Positions 6,154 through 8,109 of a DNA stretch of 8,109 nucleotides are shown in pieces. A program made the translations under genes and the position numbers. Origin of the DNA: an uncultured Streptococcus sp. (GTDB lineage: Bacteria; Bacillota; Bacilli; Lactobacillales; Streptococcaceae); contig NZ_CALTUR010000085.1 of the NCBI RefSeq assembly GCF_943912555.1, forward strand, positions 1 to 8,109, in the 5' to 3' direction. Numbering within the stretch: position 1 is the stretch's first letter; each line of letters begins with the position of its first letter. The notes beneath the pieces are model-generated. The model was given only the letters and a program-made list of their open reading frames with translations, had not been told where the DNA came from and did not search any database.

Positions 6154-6966
6154 CTAGTAGTCTTCTAGGATATCACCGATTGGGTCGTTAGAAGTTGCAG
6201 CTCCGCCGCCACCGTTACCACCTTGTTTTGAAAGGTTAAGGTAGATGAAGGCAAGGGCAACACCGACTACACCAAGGGCAATCAAAGTCAATTGAGAAAT
6301 GGCAGCAAAAGCAAAACCGATTGCGAAGAATGGCCATACTTCACGAGTTGCCATCATGTTGATAACCATAGCGTAACCAACGGCAACGACCATAGCACCA
6401 CCGACAGCCATACCACCGTTCAACCAGTCTGGCATCAATTTAAGAGCATCTTGAACGGCAGAAGCTGGGATAGCGATAAGAAAGGCTGCAGGGATAGCAA
6501 TACGAAGACCTTGAAGAAGAAGTGCGATAAAGTGAGCACGTTCAACAGCTGCAATATTTCCTTCTTTAGCAGCAGCATCTGCAGTGTGAACCAAACCAAC
6601 TGAGATTGTACGAACAATCATAGTCAAGAAAAGTCCAGCTACGGCAAGAGGGATAGCTGTTGCTGTTGCAACTGCGATACCTTCAGTAGTAAAGTTACCA
6701 CCTTTGATCAAGATGATTGCTGCGGCAACAGATGCAAGGGCAGCGTCAGGAGCTACGGCAGCTCCGATGTTTGCCCAACCAAGGGCGATCATTTGAAGTG
6801 ATCCACCAAGCATAACACCTGCTTCGAGGTTACCAGTTGCAAGTCCGATAAGGGTACATGCGACGATTGGTTGATGGAATTGGAATTGGTCGAGGATACC
6901 TTCAAGACCTGCAAGGAAGGCAACAACTACAACCAAGACAGCAGAAATAATTGAAATATCTGACAT
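6154..6966 (-). CDS. manM: PTS mannose/glucose-type transporter subunit EIIC
   Basis: This 270-residue polytopic membrane protein is the EIIC subunit of the mannose-family phosphotransferase system. The N-terminal half has the family pattern HQPIVACTLIGLATGN (31-46) and GGSLQMIALGWANIGAAVAP (54-73), followed by long hydrophobic segments at about 77-89, 98-118, 147-170, 186-204 and 210-245. The cytoplasmic tail is odd-looking but plausible: a glycine-rich linker SKQGGNGGGGAATS (247-260) followed by an acidic end DPIGDILEDY. The ATG has a ribosome-binding site AAAGGAA (complement of 6974-6980). It follows manL by 74 bp of AT-rich sequence with no clear terminator, and precedes manN by 14 bp. 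It works together with ManL and ManN. Confidence 0.95.
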   Translation of the reverse strand: MSDISIISAVLVVVVAFLAGLEGILDQFQFHQPIVACTLIGLATGNLEAGVMLGGSLQMIALGWANIGAAVAPDAALASVAAAIILIKGGNFTTEGIAVATATAIPLAVAGLFLTMIVRTISVGLVHTADAAAKEGNIAAVERAHFIALLLQGLRIAIPAAFLIAIPASAVQDALKLMPDWLNGGMAVGGAMVVAVGYAMVINMMATREVWPFFAIGFAFAAISQLTLIALGVVGVALAFIYLNLSKQGGNGGGGAATSNDPIGDILEDY

Positions 6967-7040
6967 GGTTTTATTCCTTTTCTATTTAATTGTAATAAAG
7001 TGAAAAAATTTCTTAGAATTCTTCTATAGTTTGATATTTG

Positions 7041-8030
7041 TTATTGAACGTTGGCTTTGTTAATCAAGTCAAACAAATCTTTTTTGGTGTCGTTTGGTAC
7101 TTTACGTACGTCAAATTCAACACCGAGGTCACGCATTTTTTCAAATGTAGCAACGTCTTCTTTGTCCATAGACAAAACGTTGTTGACCATTGTTTTACCT
7201 GTTGAGTGAGCCATTGATCCTACGTTAAGGGTCTTGATTGGCACGCCACCTTCGATTGCACGAAGGGCATCTTGAGGTGTTTCAAACAAGATAAGGGCAT
7301 GTGTTTCTCCAAAGCGTGGGTCTTTTGAAACCTCGATCAACTTTTGAATTGGAACCACATTGGCTCTGACATTATTCGGAGCTGCTTGTTTAATCAATTC
7401 TTTACGAAGGTCGTCGCTGGCAACGTTATCTGAAGCAACGATAATACGGTCTGCTTTTGAATCTGGAGTCCAAGCAGTGGCAACCTGACCGTGAAGTAAA
7501 CGAGTGTCTAGACGGGCAAGATTGATTTTCAGTTTACCGTCACCGATAACTGTTCCTTCTGGGATAGCAGTTTGGGCAACTGGAGCAGATGCAGCACTTG
7601 CAACTTCTTCAACTGGATTTAACTCTTCTGGAAGAGCTTTGATGCCATCTTTGGCTTCTTTAATAATATTCGCAGCGACTTTTTCCACACCTGCTGTGGC
7701 GTCCATGAGGCGTTCTGTATAGGCCTGGATTAACATCGGTAAGTTAAGTCCTGTGATGATGGCAAACTGACGATCAGGGTTTTCTCCCATCACGCGACTA
7801 GCTTGGTTGAATGGAGAACCACTCCAAAGGTCAGCCAAAACTAGCACCTCATCTTCTGCGTCAAATGTAGCCACAGCGTTGTTAAATTTAGCATATAGGT
7901 CATCTGGACCTTCATTTGGCATAAAGGTTACAACTTGAACCTTTTCTTGTTCACCAAAAATCATAGATCCTGACTGATGAATACCTGCAGCAAATTCACC
8001 GTGGCTCGCAATAATGATTCCGATACTCAT
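7041..8030 (-). CDS. manL: PTS mannose/glucose-type subunit EIIAB
   Basis: This 329-residue soluble protein carries phosphate from HPr to the incoming sugar. The EIIA domain (about residues 1-130) has the phospho-acceptor H10 in [11 protein letters not shown]. An Ala/Pro-rich linker (about 137-160) leads to the EIIB domain with the second phospho-histidine H180 in [15 protein letters not shown]; these match H10 and H175 of E. coli ManX. Two in-frame ATGs exist. The outer one (8037-8039) is only 1 nt from the ribosome-binding site AAGGAGG (complement of 8041-8047). The inner one at 8030 is 10 nt away and gives the usual [11 protein letters not shown] start, so I chose it; the longer form would add MTI. 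It is the first gene of manLMN. In related bacteria ManL also has regulatory roles in sugar choice. Confidence 0.95.
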   Translation of the reverse strand: MSIGIIIASHGEFAAGIHQSGSMIFGEQEKVQVVTFMPNEGPDDLYAKFNNAVATFDAEDEVLVLADLWSGSPFNQASRVMGENPDRQFAIITGLNLPMLIQAYTERLMDATAGVEKVAANIIKEAKDGIKALPEELNPVEEVASAASAPVAQTAIPEGTVIGDGKLKINLARLDTRLLHGQVATAWTPDSKADRIIVASDNVASDDLRKELIKQAAPNNVRANVVPIQKLIEVSKDPRFGETHALILFETPQDALRAIEGGVPIKTLNVGSMAHSTGKTMVNNVLSMDKEDVATFEKMRDLGVEFDVRKVPNDTKKDLFDLINKANVQ

Positions 8031-8040
8031 TATTGTCATT

Positions 8041-8047
8041 CCTCCTT
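8041..8047 (-). promoter_or_regulatory. Ribosome-binding site of manL
   Basis: AAGGAGG on the - strand is a perfect Shine-Dalgarno sequence. It is 1 nt from the ATG at 8039 and 10 nt from the ATG at 8030, and this spacing favours the inner start. Confidence 0.75.
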
Positions 8048-8067
8048 ATAAAATGTTGTGCCCATTG

Positions 8068-8084
8068 TTTAAGAAAACTTTAAG
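8068..8084 (+). promoter_or_regulatory. CiaR-type direct repeat (TTTAAG-N5-TTTAAG) in the manL leader
   Basis: TTTAAG at 8068-8073 and TTTAAG at 8079-8084, with 5 bases between, is an exact copy of the known binding consensus of the pneumococcal response regulator CiaR. It reads on the strand opposite to manL and lies just downstream of the -10 box, where bound protein would block transcription. As I recall, manL is a reported direct CiaR target in S. pneumoniae. Confidence 0.8.
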
Positions 8085-8092
8085 ACTAGATT

Positions 8093-8098
8093 AGTATA
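8093..8098 (-). promoter_or_regulatory. -10 box of the manLMN promoter
   Basis: TATACT on the - strand (5 of 6 consensus) predicts a transcription start near 8086 and a leader of about 56 nt. The -35 box would fall at about 8116-8121, outside the window, so the promoter cannot be fully checked. Confidence 0.6.
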
Positions 8099-8109
8099 AA
8101 CCGTTTTCA
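8096..8109 (-). promoter_or_regulatory. Probable CcpA cre site at the manLMN promoter
   Basis: TGAAAACGGTTTAT on the - strand matches 12 of 14 positions of the catabolite-responsive element TGWAANCGNTNWCA, including the central CG. It overlaps the -10 box, a position that would cause repression by CcpA. The site ends at the window edge. Confidence 0.55.

Noticed and set aside
6292..6603. 103-codon open frame on the + strand inside manM
   Set aside because: Its Ser/Thr/His/Asn-rich product is the mirror of hydrophobic EIIC codons, with no family resemblance.
7013..7022. AT-rich palindrome around AGAATTCT in the manL-manM gap
   Set aside because: Only 8 bp, no GC-rich stem and no T tract placed for termination; too weak to call a terminator or processing site.

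Overview
This 8.1 kb window reads as chromosomal DNA of a low-GC Gram-positive coccus. The best fit is Streptococcus pneumoniae or a close mitis-group relative. The gene order pepS - small membrane protein - rsuA - pepC, followed on the opposite strand by manN-manM-manL, is what I recall for the pneumococcal chromosome. Protein-level motifs, short intergenic gaps, AAGGAGG ribosome-binding sites and a CiaR-type repeat before manL agree with this. No tRNA, rRNA, CRISPR array, insertion sequence or BOX/RUP-type repeat was recognised.

Left part (1-1256), accessory in character: the window opens inside a + strand gene whose C-terminal end carries a DUF1524/HNH-like nuclease motif, as found in DUF262/DUF1524 (GmrSD-like) proteins. 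It ends at a hairpin terminator. The promoter of a DinJ/YafQ-type toxin-antitoxin pair is nested against that terminator; the pair overlaps by 8 bp and keeps all expected catalytic residues of the mRNA interferase toxin.

Middle part (1277-5172), mostly housekeeping: an unrecognised 50-residue protein with a C-terminal hydrophobic segment lies 20 bp after the toxin and 21 bp before pepS (M29 aminopeptidase). pepS is followed by a GlsB/YeaQ-like membrane protein and a terminator. I see no strong promoter for pepS itself, so it may depend partly on upstream transcription. rsuA (16S rRNA pseudouridine synthase) has an extended -10 promoter so close to its ATG that its mRNA is predicted to be leaderless. 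pepC (C1B cysteine aminopeptidase) has its own promoter and a strong ribosome-binding site.

Right part (5183-8109): a bidirectional terminator separates pepC from the convergent operon manL-manM-manN (- strand, transcribed right to left). This encodes the EIIAB, EIIC and EIID parts of the mannose/glucose phosphotransferase system. Its control region, cut by the window edge, contains a -10 box, a probable CcpA cre site overlapping it, and a perfect TTTAAG-N5-TTTAAG repeat, the CiaR-binding consensus, just after the predicted transcription start. This suggests dual carbon-source and CiaRH control of sugar uptake.

Together the housekeeping genes cover peptide breakdown (PepS, PepC), ribosome modification (RsuA) and the main hexose transporter. 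I do not see a clearly new multi-gene system. The most noteworthy items are the manL control region, the predicted leaderless rsuA mRNA, the promoter-in-terminator layouts, and the small gene linking the toxin-antitoxin pair to pepS.
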